In this document: piece after piece, positions 55,672-63,565 of the stretch
Position numbering within the stretch: the first letter of the stretch is position 1
Layout of the letters: every line of letters begins with the position of its first letter
NCBI RefSeq assembly: GCF_013266735.1
Contig: NZ_JABSNU010000005.1
Location: 341,107 to 405,106, forward strand
Origin: Pedobacter foliorum
Lineage (GTDB): Bacteria; Bacteroidota; Bacteroidia; Sphingobacteriales; Sphingobacteriaceae
Length of the DNA stretch: 64,000 nucleotides
Direction: 5' to 3'
Notes under the pieces: generated by a model
What the model saw: the letters and a program-made list of their open reading frames with translations, nothing else
Database searches by the model: none
What the model was told of the DNA's origin: nothing
Made by a program: the position numbers and the translations under genes

Positions 55672-56433
55672 TCACATAAACTTTCCAATTTTAGCCTTTT
55701 GAAACAATATCTTTTTACCGCCCTTACTAATTGTAAGCATGGCAGACGCGCCTCCCGGCCCTGGATCAGCTAAGATCGCACAATCGTAAGTAAACTCACC
55801 ATTTTTGAACTCAAAACGATAACTACCACCACTACCATCAGGTATCTTTGTACCTTTTTCTATAGCTAAGGCAGGCTTATCGCTCATTTTGCTTTTAAGT
55901 GGCCATGAGGTATAGCGATAGTTGTACTCACCCATATCATCAATTCTGATCCTGTATTGAGGCGTTTCTATTATCTGTACAGGTTCCTTAAATGTTCTGA
56001 TGGAAGAATGAAGACTATTCCTTTCTACTTTGATTAATTGTAACCTCCGTTTCTCCTCCACTTTTGATATATAGTTTACTCCCAATAGGCGGCCATTGTA
56101 GTACAGCCATAAATCGCCGCTATGAAGCATAATACCACGCCATCCAGCTGCTGACCAATCGACACTTGGTTTAGAATTTACTATTAGTTTAACCAATTGC
56201 TCATCAAAAACTTCGTTGTATCGCTTTAAAAACTCTTGCTTATTCTTTATTTCAGGTAATGGATATTTGCGCGTTAGCGGAAAGTGAACTTTATCAGCCA
56301 GCTTTTCCTTCTTTTGATTTTTAATACAATCAATAAAATCTAAAACCACTTGGTGATATTTAACTTCCAAACTTTGTCCAAAAACAACGGAGAAACTCAA
56401 TAACAGTAGTAACGTAATTGCTAGTCTTTTCAT
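55672..56433 (-). CDS. secreted hypothetical protein
   Basis: This 253-residue exported protein has a signal peptide ending VFGQ. The N-terminal ~110 residues are helical, with a D-F-I-D-C-I and W-S-A-A-G-W region. The C-terminal half is strand-rich (YRIRIDDMGEYNYRYTSWP, SYRFEFKNGEFTYDCAI). No family recognised. It is divergent from the S41 peptidase gene across 107 bases. Confidence 0.7.
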   Translation of the reverse strand: MKRLAITLLLLLSFSVVFGQSLEVKYHQVVLDFIDCIKNQKKEKLADKVHFPLTRKYPLPEIKNKQEFLKRYNEVFDEQLVKLIVNSKPSVDWSAAGWRGIMLHSGDLWLYYNGRLLGVNYISKVEEKRRLQLIKVERNSLHSSIRTFKEPVQIIETPQYRIRIDDMGEYNYRYTSWPLKSKMSDKPALAIEKGTKIPDGSGGSYRFEFKNGEFTYDCAILADPGPGGASAMLTISKGGKKILFQKAKIGKFM

Positions 56434-56540
56434 GAAAAGAGGGATTATTTTGATTTGAGTTTTTGAATATCTAAATCGTTTGCCTGTAAACTAAATCTAG
56501 CGTAAATAATCTATATTAGTTTTTTTTACCAGATATAAAT

Positions 56541-58787
56541 ATGAAGGCTAACCTAATGCTCTTTTTCATCAGTCTTGTTCTTTTATCTTGTGCTCAAAAA
56601 ACCGCTTACAATCTCGATGCTGAGAAACTTGATTCAACTGGTAGAATTCCAGAAGGCTGGGATTTTTCATTTGAAGATCAGGGAAATCTAGGTTACTCTG
56701 TGCAATTAGATACAGTTGTTAAACAATCAGGTAAGCATTCAATCTCCATTCAAAAGTTAAGTAACCAATCTACATATCGTGCAATTGATTATGTGATTTC
56801 AAAAATGTTCACAGGTAAAAGCATCCAACTAAAGGGTTATATTAAAACAGAAATAGTGGATTCTGGTCACGCAAGTTTGTGGATACGTATAGATGATAAA
56901 GATGGAGGTGTGGCCTTTAAAAGTATGGGAAAGGAAAGCCTTAGCGGTACTAAAGGTTGGAAAGAGTACTCTATAACTTTACCTTACGATAGTGAAGTGG
57001 CTAGGAAAATTCATATTGGCGGTTTGCTAGTGGGTAAGGGAAAGGCATGGTTTGATAGTTTTCAACTCTTTATTGATGGAAAAGCGATCAGTGAGGTACC
57101 TATAAAACAAGTTGTATTGGCAAAAGGTGAGCTTGACACTGCCTTTAGCAAGTCATCAGGGATTACAGCCTTTAAAACTAACCCTCAAATTATCAATAAT
57201 TTGATGCTAGCAGGTCAATTTTGGGGGTTTCTCAAGTATTATCACCCATCAATTGCTAAAGGTGATTACAATTGGGATGCAGAACTGTTTCGTTTTTTAC
57301 CTCAAGTCATTAAAGCGCCAAATAATGTAGAACTTAGTAATGTATTAGAAAGTCATTTTGATAAACTAGCTAAACCTACATTAAAAGAGAATAAACAAGA
57401 GATTGACACTAAGACTGTTGCAATAAAACCTGATTATGGTCAACTATTTAATGGTTCTGTTTTATCTAAATCATTAACTGATAAATTACTTTCTGTAAAA
57501 AATAACGGAAATATATCAACTCATTATTACATATCCTTTATGCCGGGCATCGGGAACCCAAAATTCCAAAATGAGAAATCATACAGAAATATGGTTTATC
57601 CCGATGCTGGATACCGAATACTTAGTTTGTATCGTTATTGGGCTATGATCAATTATTTCTTTCCTTATAAAGATGTAATTGGAACAAATTGGAATAAAGT
57701 ACTAAGTACCTCAATTCCGGATTTTGTCGATGCCAAAGATAAGTATGCTTATGTTTTAGCTACACTTAAAGTAATCGCAAAGATTAATGATACTCATGCT
57801 AATATTTGGAATAATAACCAAGGCTTAAATATATTTAAAGGACAATACAAACTTCCATTTAAAGCAGAATTTATTGAAAATAAATTGATTGTAACTGGGT
57901 ATTATGCAGATACCCTAGGTGTAAAACAAAAATTTTTAATTGGTGATGTAATTTCGAGTATTAATGGCAAACCTTTAGAGCAGATGATAAAGGAATTTCT
58001 ACCGTATACTCCAGCCTCTAATTATGATACCCAGTTGCGAGATTTGCCCTGGGGGTTTTTACTTCGTGGAAATATGGAGCTCTTTACAATTGGACTAAAC
58101 CGGGCTGGGAAAAAAATAACTGAGACTTCTAAAGGTATTGATGCCTTCTATAATACCAAACCTGATCCTTCGATAGAAGAACCTGGATTTAAACTATTGA
58201 ATAATGACCTCGGTTATTTATTCCCAGGTAAATTCAAGATCAGTGATCTGCCAGCGATAAAGAAGCTTTTCGAGAACACTAAGGGTATAATAGTCGACAT
58301 GCGTTGTTATCCCTCAGAGTTTATGGTATATCCTCTCAGTAATTACATTAAACCATTTTCAACACCTTTTGTTAAATTCACAAAGGGGGTACTGTCGCAA
58401 CCAGGATTATTTATTTATGGCACACCAATAGAAAGTGGATCCAGAACAACTTATGATGCCTACACTGGTAAAGTGGTAGTAATCGTAAATTCGACTTCGC
58501 AGAGCCAAGCGGAATTTACAACAATGGCTCTTCAAAGTTCACCGAATGTAAAAGTAATAGGGAGTACAACTGCAGGTGCAGATGGAGATGTGTCTACAAT
58601 TGTTCTGCCCGGAGGTATTTCTACGTGGATTTCAGGAATTGGCGTATTCTATCCTGATGGGACCCCAACACAAAGGGTAGGTGTGAAAATTGATCATTTT
58701 TTAAAACCAACAATAAAAGGTACTATTGAGGGCAGAGATGAACTGCTCGAAAAAGCAAAAGAAATACTTAAAAATTCAACCAAATAA
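56541..58787 (+). CDS. S41-family C-terminal processing peptidase, lipoprotein
   Basis: This 748-residue protein has a lipoprotein signal (VLLSC). An N-terminal beta-rich carbohydrate-binding-like domain (~25-180) is followed by a helical stretch (ILNNLMLAGQFWGFLKYYHPS-like, ~215-270), a PDZ-like part and the S41 catalytic domain (~520-740). The active site carries a serine cluster 651-655 (NSTSQSQAEF) and the GSTTAGADG segment. It belongs to the group of Bacteroidota S41 proteins with a leading beta domain. It probably degrades or processes proteins at the cell envelope. GH20 follows 32 bases later. Confidence 0.85.
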   Translation: MKANLMLFFISLVLLSCAQKTAYNLDAEKLDSTGRIPEGWDFSFEDQGNLGYSVQLDTVVKQSGKHSISIQKLSNQSTYRAIDYVISKMFTGKSIQLKGYIKTEIVDSGHASLWIRIDDKDGGVAFKSMGKESLSGTKGWKEYSITLPYDSEVARKIHIGGLLVGKGKAWFDSFQLFIDGKAISEVPIKQVVLAKGELDTAFSKSSGITAFKTNPQIINNLMLAGQFWGFLKYYHPSIAKGDYNWDAELFRFLPQVIKAPNNVELSNVLESHFDKLAKPTLKENKQEIDTKTVAIKPDYGQLFNGSVLSKSLTDKLLSVKNNGNISTHYYISFMPGIGNPKFQNEKSYRNMVYPDAGYRILSLYRYWAMINYFFPYKDVIGTNWNKVLSTSIPDFVDAKDKYAYVLATLKVIAKINDTHANIWNNNQGLNIFKGQYKLPFKAEFIENKLIVTGYYADTLGVKQKFLIGDVISSINGKPLEQMIKEFLPYTPASNYDTQLRDLPWGFLLRGNMELFTIGLNRAGKKITETSKGIDAFYNTKPDPSIEEPGFKLLNNDLGYLFPGKFKISDLPAIKKLFENTKGIIVDMRCYPSEFMVYPLSNYIKPFSTPFVKFTKGVLSQPGLFIYGTPIESGSRTTYDAYTGKVVVIVNSTSQSQAEFTTMALQSSPNVKVIGSTTAGADGDVSTIVLPGGISTWISGIGVFYPDGTPTQRVGVKIDHFLKPTIKGTIEGRDELLEKAKEILKNSTK

Positions 58788-58819
58788 TCAAAAACCTAAT
58801 TAAATAAAACCACCAACAC

Positions 58820-60700
58820 ATGAATTTTACCCCCTTCAGAATAGCTGCACTAACCCTCTGCTTACTATTCTCCCAAAAAATGTTTGCTGTAGAAACTATT
58901 CCGGCGCTTATACCCGAACCGGTAAAGCTCGAAAAGCTTGCTGGTAGCTTCAAATTAAACAAAACTACCAAGCTTATTGCGGCCCCTGCAAATAAAGAAA
59001 TTGCCGAATTGTTTGCCGATATGATTAAAGCACCAACAGGTTTTACTTTAGGTAATACAGCTGGTGGAACTTCTACTATCCAATTGGCTATCAACAAAGC
59101 CTACAATAAGCAGATAGGAGATGAGGGATATACCCTAGATGTTAAGCCAACCAAAATTACGGTTATGGCAAACAAGCCTGCCGGCCTTTTTTATGGCATG
59201 CAAACTGTAATGCAGCTACTGCCAAAAGAAATAGAAAGTGCAGAAATCATTAAAAACAAAGTATGGTCTATACCCTGCGTTAAAATAACAGACTATCCAA
59301 GATTTGGCTGGAGAGGTTTAATGTTAGATGTAAGCAGACACTATTTCCCAAAGGAAGTGGTTAAGAAATACATCAACCAACTTGCCAAGTACAAAATGAA
59401 CGTATTTCACTGGCACCTAACCGACGATCAGGGTTGGAGGATAGAAATCAAAAGCCTACCAAAACTAACGGAAGTAGGAGCCTGGCGTGCATCAAGAATG
59501 GGCTTATGGTGGAAACGCGATCCACAAGGAGCAAATGAAGCAGCCGATTATGGAGGCTATTATACTCAAAATGATATCAAGGAAGTTGTTAAATATGCCC
59601 AGGAGCGTTTTGTAACCGTTCTACCGGAAATAGATGTTCCCGGCCATAGTCTTGCCGCGCTTGCCGCATATCCAGATCTATCTTGTACTGGTGGACCATT
59701 CAAAGTAAACGTAGGTAATACCTTTTACGGGGTAGATGACAACGCTTTATGCCCAGGCAATGAGCAAAGTTTCGTATTTATGGAAAAAGTACTAGGCGAA
59801 GTAGCCGCACTTTTCCCTGGTCAATATATCCACATTGGTGGAGATGAGTGTTTCAAAGGCTTCTGGAAAACATGCAAAAAATGCCAGAAAAGAATGACAG
59901 ATGAAAACCTGAAAACTCCAGAGGAACTGCAAAGTTATTTCATCAAACGCATGGAAACCATTGTTAAGTCTAAAGGCAAAAAAATGATGGGGTGGGATGA
60001 GATTCTGGAAGGTGGATTGGCACCAGAAGCTACTGTAATGAGCTGGAGAGGAATGAAAGGCGGTATAGAAGCTGCAAAAATGAATCACCACGTAATTATG
60101 ACCCCTGCCGACAATTGCTACCTTGATCTTTATCAAGGTGATCCTGCCGGCGAACCACCGACTTATTCGATGCTTACCCTGTCTAGCTGTTACAACTTTG
60201 ATCCAATTCCAGCAGAAATACCTGATCCATCTTTTGTTTTGGGAGGCCAGGGGAACTTATGGGCTGAATCTGTACCAAGCTATAGACACGCAGAATACAT
60301 GACCTGGCCTCGTGCGTTTGCTTTATCAGAAGTATTTTGGTCGCCAAAAGAATCTAAAAACTGGAACAACTTTATTTCAAGAATGGAAAGTCACCTTCAA
60401 AGGTACGATGTGGCAAATATCAACTATGCAAGAAGCGTATACGATGCCGCAATTACCCCTTTAAAAGACTCCGTTAACAAAACGTTTCGTATAGCATTAA
60501 GCACCGAGATTAAAAAACTAGACATCTATTATACCTTTGATAACACTTTTCCTGATAATTTCTCTCCAAAGTATACCGACACACTTTCTATACCTAAAGG
60601 AGCAGATCATATTCGGGTGTTAACTTACCTCAACAACAAGCCAATAGGTAAAATGATTACAGTAAGTATTAAAGATCTGGAAAAGCGTACCGAAGACTAA
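58820..60700 (+). CDS. GH20 beta-N-acetylhexosaminidase
   Basis: This 626-residue exported enzyme (signal ending MFAVE) removes terminal beta-GlcNAc or GalNAc. It has a GH20b domain (~25-150), then the barrel with FGWRGLMLDVSRHYF, HWHLTDDQGWRIEI, PEIDVPGHS and the catalytic pair Asp342-Glu343 in HIGGDECFKGFWKTC. Trp-rich substrate loop YMTWPRAFALSEVFW follows. A C-terminal beta domain (~515-620, YYTFDNTFPDN) is the chitobiase-like tail. It is the canonical HIGGDE type, unlike the 14091 gene. Confidence 0.93.
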   Translation: MNFTPFRIAALTLCLLFSQKMFAVETIPALIPEPVKLEKLAGSFKLNKTTKLIAAPANKEIAELFADMIKAPTGFTLGNTAGGTSTIQLAINKAYNKQIGDEGYTLDVKPTKITVMANKPAGLFYGMQTVMQLLPKEIESAEIIKNKVWSIPCVKITDYPRFGWRGLMLDVSRHYFPKEVVKKYINQLAKYKMNVFHWHLTDDQGWRIEIKSLPKLTEVGAWRASRMGLWWKRDPQGANEAADYGGYYTQNDIKEVVKYAQERFVTVLPEIDVPGHSLAALAAYPDLSCTGGPFKVNVGNTFYGVDDNALCPGNEQSFVFMEKVLGEVAALFPGQYIHIGGDECFKGFWKTCKKCQKRMTDENLKTPEELQSYFIKRMETIVKSKGKKMMGWDEILEGGLAPEATVMSWRGMKGGIEAAKMNHHVIMTPADNCYLDLYQGDPAGEPPTYSMLTLSSCYNFDPIPAEIPDPSFVLGGQGNLWAESVPSYRHAEYMTWPRAFALSEVFWSPKESKNWNNFISRMESHLQRYDVANINYARSVYDAAITPLKDSVNKTFRIALSTEIKKLDIYYTFDNTFPDNFSPKYTDTLSIPKGADHIRVLTYLNNKPIGKMITVSIKDLEKRTED

Positions 60701-60712
60701 GTAAATCTTTGC

Positions 60713-60720
60713 TAATTTTG
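60713..60720 (+). promoter_or_regulatory. Bacteroidota -7 promoter element of miaE
   Basis: TAATTTTG matches TAnnTTTG and lies 20 bases before the miaE ATG. No good -33 element is visible at the usual spacing. Confidence 0.4.
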
Positions 60721-60740
60721 GCCCAAAGAAGATATTTACC

Positions 60741-61322
60741 ATGCTTGGATTAAAATTATTGACAGACCCGCGTTGGGCAAACATTGCTGAATCAAATTTA
60801 GAGGAGATTTTAACCGATCATGCCTGGTGCGAACAAAAAGCAGCAACGAATGCCATTACGCTAATTGCAAATAATTCCGAGCACATGGACTTGGTGCAAG
60901 AGCTAACAGCTATTGCTATCGAAGAAATGCAGCATTTTCAAATGGTAGTTGATATAATTGAGAAGCGCGGTTACACCCTTGGTCGTGAACGTAAAGATGA
61001 TTATGTGGGCCGGTTAGTTAAGTTTAGTCGTAGAGATGGCAGCAGGAACTCTGCCTTTATCGATCGTCTTTTATTTGCGGCAATGATTGAGGCTCGCAGT
61101 TGTGAGCGCTTCAGGGTATTGTCGCAAAATATAAAAGATCAGGAACTTGCAAAATTCTATCATGAGCTGATGGTATCTGAAGCGGGACATTACACTGTTT
61201 TCCTGAACTTTGCCCGTAAATATACCATCGATATTGATGTAGATAAACGCTGGAAAGAATGGCTTGAATTTGAAGGTGAACTCATCCAAAGTTTCGGTAA
61301 TAAAGAAGCCATTCACGGCTAA
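60741..61322 (+). CDS. miaE: tRNA 2-methylthio-N6-isopentenyladenosine hydroxylase
   Basis: This 193-residue ferritin-like di-iron protein hydroxylates the isopentenyl group of ms2i6A37 in tRNA. The first ligand helices carry E-x-x-H in AIEEMQHFQMVVDII, the second set EARSCERFRVLSQNI and SEAGHYTVFLNFA. Length and motifs match MiaE. It is followed by a convergent lipoprotein gene. Confidence 0.9.
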   Translation: MLGLKLLTDPRWANIAESNLEEILTDHAWCEQKAATNAITLIANNSEHMDLVQELTAIAIEEMQHFQMVVDIIEKRGYTLGRERKDDYVGRLVKFSRRDGSRNSAFIDRLLFAAMIEARSCERFRVLSQNIKDQELAKFYHELMVSEAGHYTVFLNFARKYTIDIDVDKRWKEWLEFEGELIQSFGNKEAIHG

Positions 61323-61326
61323 TGAT

Positions 61327-61758
61327 CTAAGGCATCTTTTCAAATACAAACTTTACATTTTGATAATTAATTGGCTTGTTCTTTTTGAAATAGTGGATGT
61401 TCATGTAAACTTCCATTGAGCCCTCACCCATAATAAGCTTGCCATCCTTTTTTAACAAAGCTATTGGGGTTTTGTGCCATGCCTCAACTCCATAATGCTG
61501 AAAGCGATAAGTCCCCTTTAGTTCGTCTCCTTTTACAATTCCGGTTACATCGCCGGAATCTTTATAGAGGCCATGGTAGTTTATTTCAAGTTGCCCAAAA
61601 AACTCCTTGTCTGTAAGGTTTATTCTAAAAGTAGCAGTATCATCTTTACTTATAGCGCGATATACTGTTTTGGTATAATTCTGATCTACGCTTTCGCTTG
61701 AACAGCCATACATCGCAAAAACGATAATTAAGCATATAATTTCTAAAAGTCTCTTCAT
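61327..61758 (-). CDS. small lipoprotein, unknown
   Basis: This 143-residue lipoprotein (VFAMYGC, Cys19) has a beta-rich body (EFFGQLEINYHGLYKDSG, LKGTYRFQHYG, GKLIMGEGSMEVYM). I recognise no family, though the strand pattern resembles lipocalin-like stress lipoproteins. The ATG at 61758 is preferred over one 42 bases upstream because it opens the lipoprotein signal and lies just after a promoter-like element. Confidence 0.7.
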   Translation of the reverse strand: MKRLLEIICLIIVFAMYGCSSESVDQNYTKTVYRAISKDDTATFRINLTDKEFFGQLEINYHGLYKDSGDVTGIVKGDELKGTYRFQHYGVEAWHKTPIALLKKDGKLIMGEGSMEVYMNIHYFKKNKPINYQNVKFVFEKMP

Positions 61759-61773
61759 ACTAATGGGTGCTTT

Positions 61774-61781
61774 CAAATATA
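61774..61781 (-). promoter_or_regulatory. Bacteroidota -7 promoter element
   Basis: TATATTTG on the minus strand matches TAnnTTTG, 15 bases before the ATG at 61758. It supports the shorter start. No clear -33 element is visible. Confidence 0.4.
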
Positions 61782-61899
61782 TACTAATTTTTATCTCCAT
61801 ATGAATTGATGGAGTTTTTTCTGATTAATAGTTTATTAAGTAAAAATTAACCAGATTTATTTTATTTGCTTACCAAACCATAATCAAATAAAACTACAG

Positions 61900-63399
61900 A
61901 TGCGAAAAATTACTGCACTTATTGCTGTATTGCTAATCACTACATCAATTTTTAATACGGTATATGCTCAATCGACTACAGCGAGCTTTTCAGGCGATAA
62001 AACTACATGGAGAGGATTTGATCGCTATGATTTCCTAATGGATACCCTTAGTCTGGAAATAACACCATTTAAGGCTGTTGAAAGTGAGGGTTTCGGTATC
62101 AATGCAGAAGTAAAAGGAAAGGTACGATGTCTAGTTGTTGTGCCAAAAACTGCAGCGGTAGGAAATCCATGGTCATGGAGAGGGTTTTATTGGGATCACG
62201 AACCTCAGTCTGAAGTTGAGTTGCTTAAAAAAGGATTTTTTATTGGATACATCAATTGCGATGCCGGAAGACAGTGGGATGCATGGTATGCTTTTTTAAC
62301 CAAGGAACACGGATTCTCAAAAAAGCCTGCCTTTGGAGGAATGAGCAGGGGGGCTATAAATGCCTATGCATGGTCTGTAAATCACCCTGATCAAGTATCA
62401 TGCATTTATGCAGATAACGCCGCAATCATGCCTGAAAGCCTGGCGAAAATAGCAGAACTTGCCAAACATGATGTTCCATTATTAAGTATCTGTGGTTCCG
62501 AAGATTTTCTGTATGAAAAAAACACACTGCCAATTGAAAATATTTATTTACAAATGGGTGGCAGAATGACTATTCTGGTCAAAGAGGGTACAGCCCATCA
62601 TCCGCACAGCTTGCAAAATCCAACTCCTATTGTCGATTGGGTTGTCGCAAATGTTGCAAATGCTTCTAATCCTTTACAATTGCCAGATTTTATAGACAAT
62701 AGCTTTACCAAATCATATTACTACAATCCCCAAAATAGCTATCTGTATTTGAAAGAAGAAAACACGTGGATGACTGCAAGAGGTCCCGGCTATACGCCTT
62801 ATTATGAGCAGTACGAAGTGAAAGGCAAGAGTCGTTATGGTGTATCTTCAATGGTTATTATTGCACCTAATAAACCCGCCCCAGGCAAACCGTGGGTTTT
62901 TCGAAGTGATCGCATGGATAGGAATGCCCTTGTAGATCAGGCTTTACTGGCCAAAGGATACCACATTGTTATTACCCCAATTACTGCACAATCCGGTGCC
63001 GTAATGGAACAGTGGAATGATATTTACAAAATGTTAATTGATCATGGATTTTCTAAGAAACCAGTGTTAGAAGGATCAGGAGTAAACGCTGGAGAATGTT
63101 TTGCCTGGGCAATGGAAAATCCTGAAAAGGTTTCGGTCATATATGCTGTAAATCCGGTGATGCGTAGTTTAATGACCAAGAAAAATCTGATAGAAGGACT
63201 TGTTCCAATAGCGAAAGCAAAAGTACCCTTGCTAGTTGTTTCAGGCAGCTTGGATCCCTGGTTTAAAGAGCATACTAAGGTTATAGAACAACAATACAAG
63301 AAGCTTGGCGGTAAATTAAAGCTTATTGTAAAAGAAGGACAAGGCCATTTTATTACAACAGATCCCGAGGTTATAGAGGCGCAGATTACTAAATATTAG
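61900..63399 (+). CDS. secreted alpha/beta-hydrolase with tandem domains, second one degenerate
   Basis: This 499-residue exported protein (signal ending VYAQ) is built from two homologous alpha/beta-hydrolase domains (~25-250 and ~255-499). Matching strands are VRCLVVVPK/SMVIIAPNK, KKPAFGGMS/KKPVLEGSG and LLSICGSEDF/LLVVSGSLDP. Domain 1 has the nucleophile elbow GGMSRG (Ser149) and a late GTAHH His. In domain 2 the aligned position is Gly394 (EGSGVNAG), so no GxSxG motif remains, although an Asp and the His (GQGHF) are present. Domain 1 is probably an active esterase or glycan deacetylase; domain 2 may bind substrate. The substrate is unknown. Confidence 0.8.
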   Translation: MRKITALIAVLLITTSIFNTVYAQSTTASFSGDKTTWRGFDRYDFLMDTLSLEITPFKAVESEGFGINAEVKGKVRCLVVVPKTAAVGNPWSWRGFYWDHEPQSEVELLKKGFFIGYINCDAGRQWDAWYAFLTKEHGFSKKPAFGGMSRGAINAYAWSVNHPDQVSCIYADNAAIMPESLAKIAELAKHDVPLLSICGSEDFLYEKNTLPIENIYLQMGGRMTILVKEGTAHHPHSLQNPTPIVDWVVANVANASNPLQLPDFIDNSFTKSYYYNPQNSYLYLKEENTWMTARGPGYTPYYEQYEVKGKSRYGVSSMVIIAPNKPAPGKPWVFRSDRMDRNALVDQALLAKGYHIVITPITAQSGAVMEQWNDIYKMLIDHGFSKKPVLEGSGVNAGECFAWAMENPEKVSVIYAVNPVMRSLMTKKNLIEGLVPIAKAKVPLLVVSGSLDPWFKEHTKVIEQQYKKLGGKLKLIVKEGQGHFITTDPEVIEAQITKY

Positions 63400-63426
63400 T
63401 AATCTCATTGCCAAGTTAAAGCGTTC

Positions 63427-63565
63427 GTCATACTGAGGCTAGCATTAGAAAAAATACAAAAAAGTGATAATGAAAATCGTATAAACGGTCGTCATTATTT
63501 AAGCGATTGTCATTATTTAAGCGATCGTTATTATTTAATCGATCGTCATCCTGAATTTATTTCAG
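63427..63565. repeat. dispersed hairpin repeat, copy 5, left half only
   Basis: The left part repeats the interior of copy 1 (CTAGCATTAGAAAAAATAC against CTAGCATTGGAAAGAATAC). It then runs through short tandem repeats into CGTCATCCTGAA-TTTAT-TTCAG, ending at 63565. The expected right half (stem end GATCTC, spacer and inverse hairpin) is missing. Instead unrelated sequence leading to an IS110 transposase follows. Confidence 0.75.
63486..63557. repeat. 18-base tandem repeat inside copy 5
   Basis: Four head-to-tail 18-base units begin at 63486, 63504, 63522 and 63540 with the consensus CGATCGTCATTATTTAAG; the last runs into the hairpin arm. No coding role seen. Confidence 0.7.

Noticed and set aside
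63486..63557. Evenly spaced repeats that might be a CRISPR array
   Set aside because: The 18-base units are head to tail with no spacers between them and there are no cas genes.
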